The notes beneath the pieces are model-generated. The model made no database searches. It saw only the letters and a program-made list of their open reading frames with translations, and was not told the origin of the DNA. Both the position numbers and the translations under genes were made by a program. Shown piece after piece: positions 18,452-30,230 of a stretch of 64,000 nucleotides of DNA (the stretch's first letter is position 1; every line of letters starts with the position of its first letter). Source of the DNA: Ditylenchus dipsaci (taxonomy: Eukaryota > Nematoda > Chromadorea > Rhabditida > Anguinidae); the NCBI GenBank assembly GCA_004194705.1, contig SADC01001344.1, positions 248,001-312,000 on the forward strand, written 5' to 3'.

Positions 18452-20071
18452 CATGATTATTTCGGTTCTCTAATCAAGTACCCAAAGTGAAATTTCGAAT
18501 TCCCGTTGAGTCAAAAATATTTAAATTCGTACCTTTTCAAAGTTTAAATATTTTTGTCTCAAAGGGAATTCCAAATTTCGTCTTGAGCTCTTAAATATGA
18601 GAGCAGTTTTCTAAAAAATTGGCCATGCTGAACACGAATCTGGTGTCAGAAATTAGAGACCGACTAGCGAAACTCAAGTCTTAGCTTAACGTCAGTTTTG
18701 GGAATTTGTTCGAACATTCGCTTACCACTCCATGGTTCTATTTTCACTTTGCTTTAAAAAACTTTTTAGTGTAGTTCTTTTGGCTCTGTCAAATGATATA
18801 GGCTTTCTGCCGTTTGTAACCGCCGGATCACACTAGATTTTGCAAATTTAAGTGTAAACAACATTTAAAAAATGAGATAATTGTTTATTTAGACCACAGC
18901 TCTAGAATTTATTATAGTAAAAAGCTCCACGATATGTCATTAGGAAGCTCACATTTTATTCTTTCATTTAAGCATTAAAATGCAAATATGAGACATCAGA
19001 ATTAAAATAAATGGTTGTAATGAAGGCGAAAAATATCTGTCAAAAATCGGAAAAGAGCTAGAAAGAATTGGCGTGAAATTCTGAATCAAAAAACGGCAAA
19101 AGTACTGCTGGGTGTTAATGGGTGTTACTGCCTGAGTGTTAATAATGTTTTTACCGTGCGTTAAGTGTTAGAGCTATTACCCCCAAACATTGATTCTGAT
19201 ACTGATATTCCAAGTTTTAATTCAGCACAAGTTCTGTTTACATTGCAACACTCGGTTGTCAACAAAATATGGCTCCAAAATGACATTTAACAAGAGTAAC
19301 ATTTTGCTTTGTGACGAAAAAAAGCAAAATAAGATGTTTTATTTTATACTTCAATCTTCATGGCATTTTTTGATAGAATTTTGCAATTCTGATACAGTCG
19401 ACTATTAAACCCTTTGTTTAAAACAAAGGGTTATGAAAAAATGACTTCATACCAACATTAAAAAAGTTTCAAATAAAGAAGATTTCATTGCTGTGGTGTA
19501 GAGAGCTTTTGAATAAAACTATAGAAAATTTTGATTTAATTATTAAAATAACGTGAATACGGTATGTCACCATTTCGTAAGTATTGGTCCAAGACAATAA
19601 GTTCTGAACATTTATTTACTTGAATATTTGCCATCAATCATCTAAAGGTTAGCAAAAATTGCTACAAAATAAAATACTAAATAAAAAAATTATTAGTCGA
19701 ACAAATAACAAACCGGTTAAACAGTTGACTAAATTCTTGACAGCCTACATTAAATCAAATCAGGTAGTGTTTGCGTAAAAGGACAAACCGACGACAATAA
19801 AACGACGCATAAAAAGTTGACCAATAACCAAGGTCAAATACAAATATATGCCTTCACTCATTTCAATGAAATCAAATCTTGAGCAAAGTTCTTTTTCACC
19901 AAATTTTTATTTTTATTTATTGTAAAAAAATTTATGATCTGGACACAACAAATGACGTCTTTTGCATTCGGCGAAAATAGGATCCACCTCTGATTTCCAG
20001 TTACTAGAAAGAGTATAAAAAGATATAGGAAATATGGGAAAATAACTAAGAATTGCATTTAAAATTTAAAC
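18452..20071. other. Intergenic stretch, no gene seen
   Basis: There is a short inverted pair around 18495-18575 (GGAATTCC-type ends with AAATATTTTTG). No splice-supported exon or recognisable repeat family was found in the remainder. Confidence 0.4.
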
Positions 20072-20950
20072 ATGTTCGGCCAATTTTTCTCCACTCTAGT
20101 GCTTTTGTTCGCCGCTCTGATGGTTGTGATGAGCGGCCAGTTGGCTTTTGCAGCCCTGAGCCTCAAGTCGCTGGTCAAGCTGGTGCTAATGTTGGTAAGT
20201 GCAATTTTGTAGGATTTATATAAATTCAAAAAATTGTTCTCAGTTGCATAATTTTTCATAATCAGTCCCCTTCAAAGTGACAAAATGTACCCGCAATAAC
20301 TTTTTTTGTAATAATTAGATTTATTGTGCCATACTTACTAGAATAGTTGGCGGTTGGTTACTTTTAGACCAGTCAGTTTTCAAAACGGAGATTCTCGACC
20401 ATAACGACGTTTTACATAGATTTTTACGTTCGATTTTATAATATTCATGTTCTTTTGAAAAAAAAGTAGACCAACGTCAGCCGTCATTAAAGTCGCAGAT
20501 TCCCGTGTCAAAACACTTCGGTGAAAAATTTTTTCGCTCACACTCGTTTTTCGTTATATTTCTGCAGTAAATTAAGCGAATCTTCGCTAAAGCGGGTTTC
20601 GCCAGTTTTTCGAAATTATCTTTCAGTTTCGTTTTTCCAAATTTTGGTTAGCTGGCAAGCCGAAGTTTATAAAAAAGTTTATCAAGTTTGACTTGGACAC
20701 ACTGCATCGTTGAAGCGCAATTTTCAGACTTTATTAAAAATGGTTACACTATTGAAAATTAGTGATTTAAATAAGCCAAAAAAGGCTGTAAAACTCTTTT
20801 TGGAAGGTGTAAAGGCAGTCAAATTGTAAAAAAAGATCAAGTCAAAAAAAATTAGTAAATATAAATCTTTACTAAAATTATTTTCTAAAAATTAACTATT
20901 CAGGTGGTGTGCCAGCTAATGCCAACCTAGGACTTGGAGTAGGCAAATAA
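20072..20950 (+). CDS. Candidate small secreted peptide, two exons
   Basis: Exon 1 (20072-20194) encodes 41 residues that look like a signal peptide: MFGQ, a hydrophobic core with LVLLFAALMVVM, and a possible cleavage after AFA. It ends at a consensus GTAAGT donor in phase 0. A TTCAG acceptor at 20901-20903 opens a second exon. In phase 0 it ends quickly at TAG (20928-20930). One base shifted, it reads GGVPANANLGLGVGK then TAA at 20948-20950, which looks more like a processed glycine-rich peptide. One missing base, as seen in nearby genes, would reconcile this. I do not recognise a family. It may be a neuropeptide-like or other secreted peptide (inference). Confidence 0.45.
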
Positions 20951-21164
20951 GAAGTGTATTTGATCATAATCAAAAAAAAGGAATTCAAAATAAATTAAAT
21001 TCGCTACATTTGAAGTAATTTTTTTATGTTGTAGTAAACTAATAAATGAGCTTTTTTGAAAAAAAAATTTTATTTTGAAAGAAATGAAAAAGAGGGACTG
21101 AGGACACACGACTTTTTATTCATTTTTATTCAAACATTCACATTTTGTATATTTATTAGGAAAT

Positions 21165-21615
21165 TACCGTATTCTCTCTAATTATACACCATGGTGTAAA
21201 ATTTTCAACCCCTGCACGAGAGTGGTGTATAATTAGAGAGTAATGTAAAATTCTTCAACCCCTCGAGCGACCAGTTAATAGCAGATTTAACAAACATTTT
21301 ATTGGCCACCACTGGAATGAAAGAAAATGAACAAAAAGACGAAATTAACAATCAATAGAACAATCACTTTCATATCCATTGAGCTGATCTTCTTCCTCGT
21401 CGATTTCATCCACCAGCCCAAGACCAAGCAGTTCTTCCACAAGCGTAGTTTCAATAGAAGCCGATTCGCGCGCATTCTTCAAAAACGCCCATCCATTCGG
21501 AACCGTTTTTTTAATTTTAAATTTTTTAAAATCGTTTTTTTGTAATTAATTAGTATTACCTTTTTGAGGGTGATGTAAAATTAGAGAGTGGTGTATTATT
21601 AGAGAGAATACGGCA
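21165..21615. mobile_element. CCGTATTC-family element, copy C, long form with coding remnant
   Basis: Ends read TACCGTATTCTCTCTAATTA and TAATTAGAGAG/ATTAGAGAGAATACGG, with TA on the left and CA (a decayed TA) on the right. The private word ACACCA/TGGTGT occurs three times: in the left end, at about 21222-21240, and in the right end. At about 450 bp it is longer than its relatives because it holds an open coding segment on the minus strand. This suggests it is a deletion derivative of the autonomous parent. Confidence 0.75.
21345..21505 (-). pseudogene. C-terminal coding remnant, probably of the CCGTATT-family transposase
   Basis: Read on the minus strand from 21505 to the TAA at 21347-21345, there are 53 open codons with coding-like composition and no start codon. 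The product includes NGWAFLKNARESASIETTL, EELLGLGLVDEIDEEED and an end SDCSIDC. A helical stretch followed by an acidic tail is common at the C-terminus of pogo/Tigger-type and other DDE transposases, but I cannot assign the family from this piece. Its position between the terminal repeats makes the parent transposase the best guess. Confidence 0.5.
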
Positions 21616-22425
21616 TGACCCCGTACAAAGATTTCGGTGGACAATGATTTTGAAAAATTGGGATTTCTATATATTTTTTGTATAACTTGTCTTGATGCCA
21701 AAAACGGAAATTAGGAAAGGAAATGGGGGGGGGGATTTAAATATCCAGGTTATATGTAAAACAAGAGGGGAGGCTCTGGTCTTCTGTGTCTTCGGTTACC
21801 TATATCTACACTTAAAAAGTTAAAAAAGGGCAATTTTGAAAAAGCCCTCTCAAAATAAAATGGGAGAATCGTCCCAACGTGACCACCTCGAGGCTAAAAC
21901 GTCTGTGTATTTACGAAATTAACGGAGTGATTGACTGTAAATTGAATAAGACGCCAAAATGGGCACTAAAAAGCTTGTTGAAAATTCTTAATTTAAAGTT
22001 GAGATGTACACAGCCTCGAGACCAGGCTTAAGGTAGGGCAGTTTTTGACGTAATCAGTCGATATAATATTGCAATGAGATCGTGATTTATTTACGACAAA
22101 ATAAGACCAAAAATCATGTACGACATGATTCCGAGCAATACTAAGACCCATAAAAAGTCGACCGCGAACTACCCTATTTTAATGCTTTAAATATACTAAT
22201 TGTTAAATTTTGTATTTACAAACCAATCAACCAGCTAACACGGCTGGAAATTGCAAAAAATAAAATTTCCTATGCAATTTCCATTTACCACCTTTTTCTC
22301 ACCAAAAATTTGTATTCATCACAAAATCTAAAAATAAAAACTTCTTAGTTGATCTTTAAAAAATTTGTTTCTTTAAAAACATTGCCATAAAATACAAGTA
22401 AAAACACTTTCTTTTTGCTGAGTAA
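21616..22425. other. Intergenic stretch before the receptor gene, no gene seen
   Basis: The stretch holds a weak inverted pair around CCTCGAGGC (21890) and GCCTCGAG (22013). I see no exon. Confidence 0.35.
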
Positions 22426-25400
22426 ATGTCAGAAACAAATAACAGTATGGATATAAATGTTTTTTCTACAGCAGAATCGGAGACTTTGTTATCCACAAGA
22501 ATATTTTTCGGTTGTTTATACTCTGTTATGGTTATTTGCTCTGTGGTTGTGAATTCAATGCTGATATTAGTCTATTTCAAGGTTTGGTTTTTTTAGGCCG
22601 ACTAATAGCCTCACACACTCTTTAAACTTTTTTTTATAAAAAATATTTTTTTTTGAAAAGCTTGAGTTGTCAGGTAAGGAGTATTTGAGAAATTCCAAAA
22701 AATACCGCTTGCTCACTAAATGCCAGTAGAACCAAGGAAATACCCATAAAAGCTTATTTAAACTTTTTCGTGTCACCCCGAGCAAATTTTAAAATATATG
22801 CAAATTTGAAAATACATTTTAAAATAAAATTGAAATCATTATTTTCCTAGCTTCACGAAATCTAAATTTTATCAATTCAAGCTTTCAAGCTTTTTAATTT
22901 TCCAGAAAAGTTCTTGGAAAAACCCATTTGGGTGATACTGTAGTGGATATTAGCGAGCTCAGTGATTATTTCCGGAAATAAGAGCGATCACTTTGAAGGA
23001 TGTGGCTGACCGCCTGGTGGAAATTTAAAAATCCTCAATGGATGTACACCCGTGACGTGCCTATATGGAAAAAAGGTCACGCCCGTACCATTGATAACAC
23101 TGAGAAGAGGGCTAAGACCGAGATTACCAGTACCGTATTGAGCATGAAAGACCAGCGTGAACCGAAAGAGTCAGACGTAAAGGGTTGAAAGGATGGACCG
23201 AGTCAAGCAATCGTGGGTTTCTTTTAGGTAACAAGCAGTTTTTAAAGTCCGAGCTGTCTGATTTTCAGAAGATAAGGCGCTGGGTCGGCGCCAATGCAAC
23301 TACGTCGTTGATACCTACCCTTCCCATTATTCTTTGATTTGCTCGGTTTCGATTAGACTACGGCGATCTGTTTGGACTACTAAATCCCTTAATCTTTTAG
23401 AAACACAAATGTGAAAATTGCAAAATCAGAAATGAGACCCTCGTGTAGAATACTCTAACAGCCCCCTCCACACGCCATGAATTTCTCTTCATAAAACACT
23501 ATTTAAAAGTACTGAAATATATGTCCCAGACCCAGGAAAAGTGCGTAAGATATCTTTAAGTTCTTCCAAACATATGGTGGCCTAGTGTTGACCTTAGCCT
23601 GGAACTAAAGCTTGAAAGTTGATTTGAAAAAAAAGAAAAACACTTAAAAAGTATATTTTTTAGTTTTTCATTTTTTCAAGTTTGAGAAATCTAGAAATAT
23701 GTCTTTCAATATTCGTGCAGATTAAAAAAAAATTTAAGTTCAGAAAGCATTTAAACCTAGCTCCTTTTTTATATGCACTTGGCACATATTAATGTGCGAC
23801 ATGATTGGCTTATTACTCCAAGTAGTAATTGTAATTCCGACTACCTTCGCAGGATGCATCGTAAGTTATAGCTTACACGAACTGTGCCTTTAAATAACTT
23901 TAATAAAAAACTTTTTCGAGCATTCTTGTAGATCACGCCCAAGTTTTTTTTAATATGGATCCTCAGACGTACGTTTTCGAGAACATTACAAAAATTTGGT
24001 TTACAAAAAAATCGCGCTTACATGCACTTACTGTTAGCATAATGTAATTAACAAAAACCTAAAATAATTAAATCTTCAGGGTTCAAAAAGGGCTCTGAAA
24101 TCAAAAAAGTACATTACTTATATTTTAAAGTCATATTAGTAATTTTTCGTCAAAAGTTGAGAGCGTAAACTTTTTTCAAAGTCTTTGAATTTCTAAATAT
24201 TTAAGGTCTCAAATAAAGTAGAAATCTTAAATCGGTCTTTTCGACCCATAAAATTTTTAAGCTTTTGGTCTAAGGCTAGTTACACAGTCCACTTTCTATA
24301 TATTGTAGAGTGTTTCCCCTGTAGGTACCGGTGACCGGAAAATATACACTACATCAAGAGTTACACTATATCGAATGTTTTCAAACAAAGCAGTGAATAT
24401 TATGCACTAAATCGAAAGTTTTTTCCTTAATTATCGGAAACCTTGCTCAAAAACGTCTTTTTTCAACAAGTAATAATAATAGTTAACGAAAATTAGTAAT
24501 ACAATGTTTTCATAAAAGTATGATTATTTAACTGCTTAAAAATATAAATCAGAACTCATTTAGCCGAAACAGCCAAAATTAGCTTTACAAAAACACCAAA
24601 TTTTTCACTTATTTTTAAATGCTTTGAAATCGACTGTTTTTTGTACAAAATGGAAATCTGAGTTAATAGATGGAAAGAGTATGAAAAATTGGTTTATGCA
24701 AATTAATAAAAAAATATCATTCTTTGCACTGTGTTGATTAAAAAAAATTTGATTTGTGCTAATAAAAACTTGCTATAGTTCAAGAACTTAAAGGGGTCAA
24801 ATTTTTTGAAAAAAAAATTAAAATAATTAAAAAAATTGCAGCCTTACTTTGAAATGTTTCTAATTATTGTTTGCTCCTTGGATTACATTACCTACAATTG
24901 TTCATCTCTTTTCGCGCTAATGTTGGCAGTCAATCGCTTTACAATATTTGTCTTTCCGAAATTCGACCAAATTTGGTTTCAACGGCCAAGGATCTTCATG
25001 TGAGGTTTTTTATAAATTTTAATTTTGTAAATTAATTAGAAGAATTTAAGACATATCTATAGTCCAAGAAAAAAGGTTTTAAAGTTTTTCATCGTGTTAA
25101 GACCATTACTTTTTAAAAAAGATGAATATATAAGAGAAATTATAATCCTGAAAGAATATATAATCAAAAGTTGTTTAACGAGGAGGACCAGCAATATTAC
25201 AAAAACTTTCCGTTTTCACTCGGTTTGTGATAAATCAGACATGGATGACCTTATGCTACTTTTGGAAACTAGGCAGAAAACTTTTTCCTAACCATGGGAC
25301 TTTTAGACGGATATTCCGCTTGGTTTATAATGAAGCCCTTTTTGAAATTAAATTCCACACCTTGTTTTGTTAGAAACCAATGAATCCATGCAGAAGTTCA

Positions 25401-28400
25401 AACATCAGGAGAAATTTTTTGAATTCCCGGGCAACACCCTTATTAATGTGGGCATGTATTCATCAAATAAATAAGATATTTTACTATAAATTTGTACTCA
25501 TTTTATGGTTTGCAACTTTAAATTTTTTTTAAAAATTAAAAAAAATTCAGTTTTTTTAAAGAAAATAGTATTTTTAGAATAAAATTTTTTTCCGGTAGAA
25601 TAAACTACAACCTACTCTATCTTCTTAGTGTTATCATAGTGTTCAAAAAGCTGATATTTCATCTAATACAGTTATTTAAATAATATTTGAAAAAATGTTA
25701 TGGCTTAGAAAAAAATAAATAGAAATGAATTGACTTTTTCAGATTTCTTGTATCAATAGAAATTTTGGTAGTGTCTTTTGTTGGTGCTTCATATGCCACT
25801 GGCTACTATACGAAATTTTCCGCCAAAGGTTATCGTTCTGTTTGAAAAGTGAAGTAAGTAGTCTATTTCAGAGTATCATTTTATTCAACAAAGCAACGAA
25901 GGCAATATTTTCAAAGAGGTGAGCGATAAATTCAACTATTTTCAAGAGGCAAAGCTTTTTTTGCAGCCAAAAAGCTTATTTTTGCCGCTAATCGTATGTT
26001 TCGTGCACAAACGAGTATTTCTCGGTGTTTTTCTAATCGTAAAATTTTTATTTTCGCATCGGCACATAGCAGGTAATCTCTAGTTTCTAATGAAGTATCA
26101 ACTGAAAAGGTCACGAAAAGTTCGACAAATACCTATTTTTAAGAGACAGGAGTTGTTCCATAAAAACAGGTATTTCTCAAACTTTTTATAACTACATCGA
26201 GTCATTTAATATTTTATTGGAAACTAGAGATTCCGGGCTACATGCTGATGTGAAAATAATAAATTTACGACACAAAAACACCAATAAATACTCGTTTGTA
26301 CGGCAAAAATAAGCTTTTTAGCTGCGAAAAAAGCTTTTTCGCGGCAAAAAAAGTTTTGCCTATTTTTAAGTTCATAGTGTATTTTTGTGTTATGATCTAT
26401 AACTAAAAAAAGTACTTAACCCGCAACATAAAAGAAGCTATTTTTCATTAAAATATCAATAAAATCTCTAAATAAAATCTTTTATGCAAGACAGTTTAAT
26501 TCACACAAGATACAAAAATACTATTTTTTATAAAGAAGTAAAAATATATTAGTGATTTTTTTGTCTAGACATGTTTTGCAAAACATTAGCTACAGCAATT
26601 GTTAAAAGTAACTCTTTCAGAACGTAAAAAATGTGATAGGAAATCTTGGAACAATTTAAATATATTTTTACAACAATAAATTTTGACAGCAAAAATTTTT
26701 TGCGTTTTGAAATTAGACATTTGTATAGCAAGGAGTTCGGTTGTGGTCAAAACGAAGTGTTTTGGTACTAGAAAAAAGAAACAACCGCTCTTTTTTTGAA
26801 TAAAATATTCTTAAAATATTCGTATTTTATAGAGTTGTAGAAATTCGCGTGAATATTCTCGCGAACATTTAAATATTCGCGAATATTTCAAAGTTCTTTC
26901 CAAATGCATAATTTGAGCGCTTAGCAATAGCGAAACTTAATTGCAGTTCAAATAAGTACTTCCCTTTATTAATATCAACCAAAAAACATCCTAATCATTC
27001 TCAAACAAAAACTCAAAATCCTCATTCTCATCAAAAACGTTATTTTCTTTTTCCATTTATTGTTCTTCTCGGACTTTGTTTTTTTGAATCGGTTTACACG
27101 GCCTTTTTTCTGAAGAGATCCTTGTGCTCTGGACATGAGATTTTGCTTGATAAAATTCAGCTTTGAGGCTATCTCCACATCGGGTCTGGAATTACAAACT
27201 TCAGAAAGATCGTAAGATCAAGAAATTATTCTGCCTGTTGAGTGTTTTGGTGTGATCGAATCGAACTTTATCGACCAGTTCCTTTCAGTTGAAGCAGCAG
27301 TAATTTGTGAAGTGAAGGAGACTTGTCGGAGTAGCAGCCGATCGAGAAGGCAAGACCATCGACATCGACTCTTAAAGCGTCACATGCATGTTGGCACTGT
27401 TATTTTCGGCCGTTAGCTTGGTTCTTGCTCTCTATTTCGCCAGCTCGATCATTATCTAGATGTGCACATAAATGATCACAAATAACGATAATACTTAATT
27501 AAGTTCCTGGCTTTCTTTTTTGATGGACGCCGGGTTCTATGATACCAGCCAGCGATCAGCGAGTCGGCTCCGGAGTAACGCTCTCCCGTTGTAGCTTGTG
27601 TTCCCTGTACTAGAGTACTAAAGATGATATTTTCTTTCTTAAGTAAATATAGTAAAATTTGGCCGTTTTCCGTGAAAATAAAATTTATCTAGTGCTTATC
27701 GAGTTCTCATCGCTAAAAATAAAAATTTTGACGTAAAATCTCTAAAGTTCTGAAGATTTTTAGTCCCAAACAGAGTAAAAATCTTCAAATATGTTCATTG
27801 AATATGTTTTGTAGCCGTCGTCACGGATTGACTTCTCTTGAATATTCGCAAATTTTAGTTACCGTATTTCCTCTAATAAGAGCCCATAGGCGCTTATTTT
27901 TCAAACCCCCGAAAATCTGAAAATTTTGGGGTCGATCTCGAAAATGTTGAGTGCTCAATCAAAATCTTAAACGCGAAATCAGTAGAGCTCGTGGGAGTTA
28001 AGAAAACGCAAAAACAGCTTTGCAAAATATTTGCTCTGGGCTGACACAGAGGTCCTCAAAGTTAGAGGTGGGCGCTTATTAGAGGAAATACGGTATTCGC
28101 ATAAATATTCGCGAATATTCGGCCGAATATTCGAATCGTCAACCCCAGTATTTTATAATAGTGACATTTTCAACAAAACTTTTTTTAGATTGTGAACATG
28201 ACTGCTTACTACATACCTTTTTTGATGATAGCTATTTATCTTGTAATTTTTACTTATTTGCAGTTTAGCCAAGGTTTCTGTCAGCACCTTTTTGCCAAGC
28301 AAACAAGTGGTACTTTGTTTGCCACTTTTAGAAAAAGATCTCTGTTTAAAAAAAGAGAACTAACTTTTTTATTTCAGGTAATTAAATATGTAGTTAAAAA

Positions 28401-29341
28401 TAAAGATTTGGGTTTGTTAAATCATACATCCCCTTCTCCAGATTGTAACAACAAGCCCGCAACCCTCTAATTATAATGGGAAAGAATTAGTTTTAGCTTT
28501 TTCAGGTCTGTAAAATTAAAGAGGTGAAAAAAACATCTTGGGGACAAGGCCTATTACTTAAACTATCTTTTTTTTTTATCAAAAACTCAACTTTAAGAAT
28601 ATGTGTCTGTCGGGGCAGAGAATATATTTTACAGAGCCGTTTTTTTGTTGCTCGATTTGCACGTTATTTGAATAGCGCATTTCTTACTCTTTCAATATTG
28701 GGTTTACATAAAAAAATGTTAAAAGTATTAGCAGGTAGGTTTGCAGAACTCAAAGGGGCATGGCCACCTGTTACAAATTTTGTCTCCGCCAATTCAAAAT
28801 TTTCTTCCGAATCATTGAAGCAACAAAACCAATAACAAAACTATACCTAAAATTAAATCCTAGGACTTGTTTTGTTAGAAACCAAGCTGAAAAATCTATA
28901 CAGAAGTTTAATAATTCGGAAAATTTTTTGAATTGGCGGGGACAAATTCAAAAACAGGTGGCCATGCCCTCTTAAGACTGTAAGAATTAGTCATTCCCAG
29001 AGGCACATACCTGGGAAGTGATGAACTTCAAAAAACATTTATCCTAGTTATTTAATCTGAAAAGAAGGGAAGTATGCTCTAACAGCACTAAAAAGTTTTT
29101 TCAGAGCTGTTTAATTAGTATTATGTTCCTGGTGGAACATTATTTCTTTGTTGCTTTGCATGACGTTATTTTTTCGGTCAACATTTGCAAGATAGTATTG
29201 TTAACTGTACATTCCTTAATTATTTTTACTTTCAACTCTGTGGCTCGTAAAGAACTAAGCAAGTTTGCTTGTCGTTCCAAAATTAAGACAGATGTATTTA
29301 AAACAGATGTGAATATAACTAAGGTTGTAGTGTGTAAATAA
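22426..29341 (+). CDS. Nematode serpentine 7TM chemoreceptor, seven exons
   Basis: This is a G-protein-coupled receptor of the nematode serpentine type, probably a sensory chemoreceptor at the ciliary membrane. Exons: 22426-22581 (extracellular N-terminus with NNS, TM1 ending ILVYFK), 23744-23860 (TM2: CDMIGLLLQVVIVIP), 24842-24999 (TM3: FALMLAVNRFTIFVFPKF), 25743-25828 (TM4), 25872-25918 (second outer loop), 28189-28377 (TM5: AYYIPFLMIAIYLVIF, then a basic loop KKRELTF), 29105-29341 (TM6-TM7 ending LIIFTFNSVARKEL, then a basic tail). All phases join without correction: 990 nt, 329 residues. The NRF after TM3 and FNSVARKEL after TM7 fit Srx/Srw/Srt-like nematode receptors; the exact class is uncertain. 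The donor of exon 4 (AAAG/GTTATC) is weak. Long introns carry MITEs, a hAT remnant and a foldback. Confidence 0.85.
22910..23440 (+). other. Degraded coding-like segment of unknown origin in receptor intron 1
   Basis: GC content rises above the surroundings and several open stretches follow each other in shifting frames: HLGDTVVDISELSDYF, ITLKDVADRLVEI, QWMYTRDVPIWKKGHARTID. Stops and frame changes interrupt it. It looks like a decayed mobile-element polyprotein, but no diagnostic motif lets me name the class. Confidence 0.35.
25945..26362. repeat. Foldback element in receptor intron 5
   Basis: The left arm starts AGGCAAAGCTTTTTTTGCAG and the right arm ends TTTTTTGCGGC/AAAAGTTTTGCCT-like sequence. 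Shared inner pieces are AACGAGTATTT, GTAATCTCTAGTTTC and their complements. The arms are diverged, so the insertion is old. Confidence 0.7.
26991..27350 (-). pseudogene. hAT transposase C-terminal remnant
   Basis: One minus-strand frame runs from about 27350 down to 26991 with a single in-frame TGA at about 27227 and one likely missing base near 27054. It contains LLRQVSFTSQITAASTERNW, which fits the hAT C-terminal dimerisation motif (SSAASERNWS type), then SITPKHSTGRI, DVEIASKLNFIKQN and an acidic tail FDENEDFEFLFEND. It lies on the opposite strand inside the receptor intron. No terminal repeats were identified. The GC-richer 27370-27620 next to it may belong to the same insertion. Confidence 0.6.
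27860..28095. mobile_element. CCGTATTT-family MITE, copy D
   Basis: This TA-flanked copy of about 236 bp has ends CCGTATTTCCTCTAATAAG and TTATTAGAGGAAATACGG. The left end holds a short hairpin (AAGAGCCC/GGCGCTT) and the right arm GGGCGCTT. The interior carries the family phrase GTAGAGCTCGTGGGAGTTAA. Its end merges with TATTCGCGAATATTCG repeats at 28096-28140. Confidence 0.85.
28750..28975. mobile_element. TTAA-type AAAGGGGC MITE, copy 2
   Basis: Ends are AAAGGGGCATGGCCACCTG and CAGGTGGCCATGCCCTCTTAA. The interior matches the copy at 1769 through CTATACCTAAAATTAAAT and TTGTTTTGTTAGAAACCAAG. It lies in the last receptor intron. Confidence 0.8.
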
Positions 29342-29467
29342 AAAAAGTTCTGTAGCTATTGTGTATCCTCTAATTTTACTGTTAATTGAAATTGGGCATG
29401 CTGCTGTCTTTTTTAACGAGCATTTCGGCTACGACTTCACGAGCATAATGACTGCGATAAGCGAAAA

Positions 29468-30230
29468 TTGGACGGCGTCCTGTCCACCGTCTTGGTGTTT
29501 TTCGCCGGCCGTCTTTATTTTTTTCGCCTTTGGCTGGCCGTCCAACCGGCCGTCCTTCAAAAAAAACTTTGCCGGCCCTCGGCCGCCTGTTCTTATTGTA
29601 GTGTACATGCATTTTGGATTAGTAATCAGTGGTTACACATTTATTGTTAACATTTCTATAAAGCGGGCGTTGAATTTCTCACCCTGTTGCGCATTTCCAT
29701 AGCCGTAGATGAAACGATGGATGTCCTAGATATAGACGAAAAAGAAAAAGTAATACAAGCCGAGCGAGAGTATTTAGCTGAATTGTTTGGCAAGAAACGA
29801 CCTATTTTCGAAGCTCTTTTACAAGATCTCAATTTTGTGTGTCTTTATTTTCTTATTTCTGCTAGTTTTACAGTTAAACCTTTGCCTTGTTCAATAAACT
29901 TCACATTACAGGATGGATGTTTTCAAAATTGTTATTGCGATATACTACTTATTGTGCCGTCACAATTACCACTTTGCCGTCACATTTTTACCCTCCATCC
30001 GACCTGCCGGTCGCTTTTTTTTACCAGCCATCCACCGTCTCGACCTGACTTTTCACAACCGGCCGTCCGACCGGTCGCCTTTTCGAAAAAACAATTTACC
30101 GGCCGTTCGCAACTAGTCATTTGAAAAAAATTTCGCCTACCGTCCACTTTCTTTGTGCTGGACGGCGGCCGTCCGACCGTCTCACTTTTCGACGCCGTCC
30201 GGACAGAGACGGGGACGGGCCCGGAGGACG
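29468..30230. repeat. GC-rich foldback made of GGCCGTCC-type units
   Basis: Many degenerate units such as CCGGCCGTCC, CGACCGGTCG and GGACGGCG occur at 29468-29590 and in inverted sense at 29997-30230. The GC-rich arms contrast sharply with the AT-rich flanks. ORFs on both strands here are translations of these units. A coding-like insert lies between the arms. Confidence 0.7.
29695..29836 (+). other. Coding-like segment between GC-rich arms, unrecognised
   Basis: After an AG at about 29700 an open frame encodes an acidic, helix-like peptide containing VDETMDVLDIDEKEKVIQAE and FGKKRPIFEALLQDL. It ends near GTGTGT at 29836. It could be a captured host exon or part of a transposase. No family is recognised and no start codon is required by the frame. 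Confidence 0.25.

Noticed and set aside
25743..25855. Receptor TM4 exon ending at the consensus GTAAGT at 25854
   Set aside because: That exon would contain an in-frame TGA; the donor at 25829 joins in phase with the next exon.
27190..27620. Possible solo LTR (GC-richer block starting near TGTTGAGTG)
   Set aside because: Part of it is explained by the hAT coding remnant on the minus strand, and no matching end or target duplication was found.
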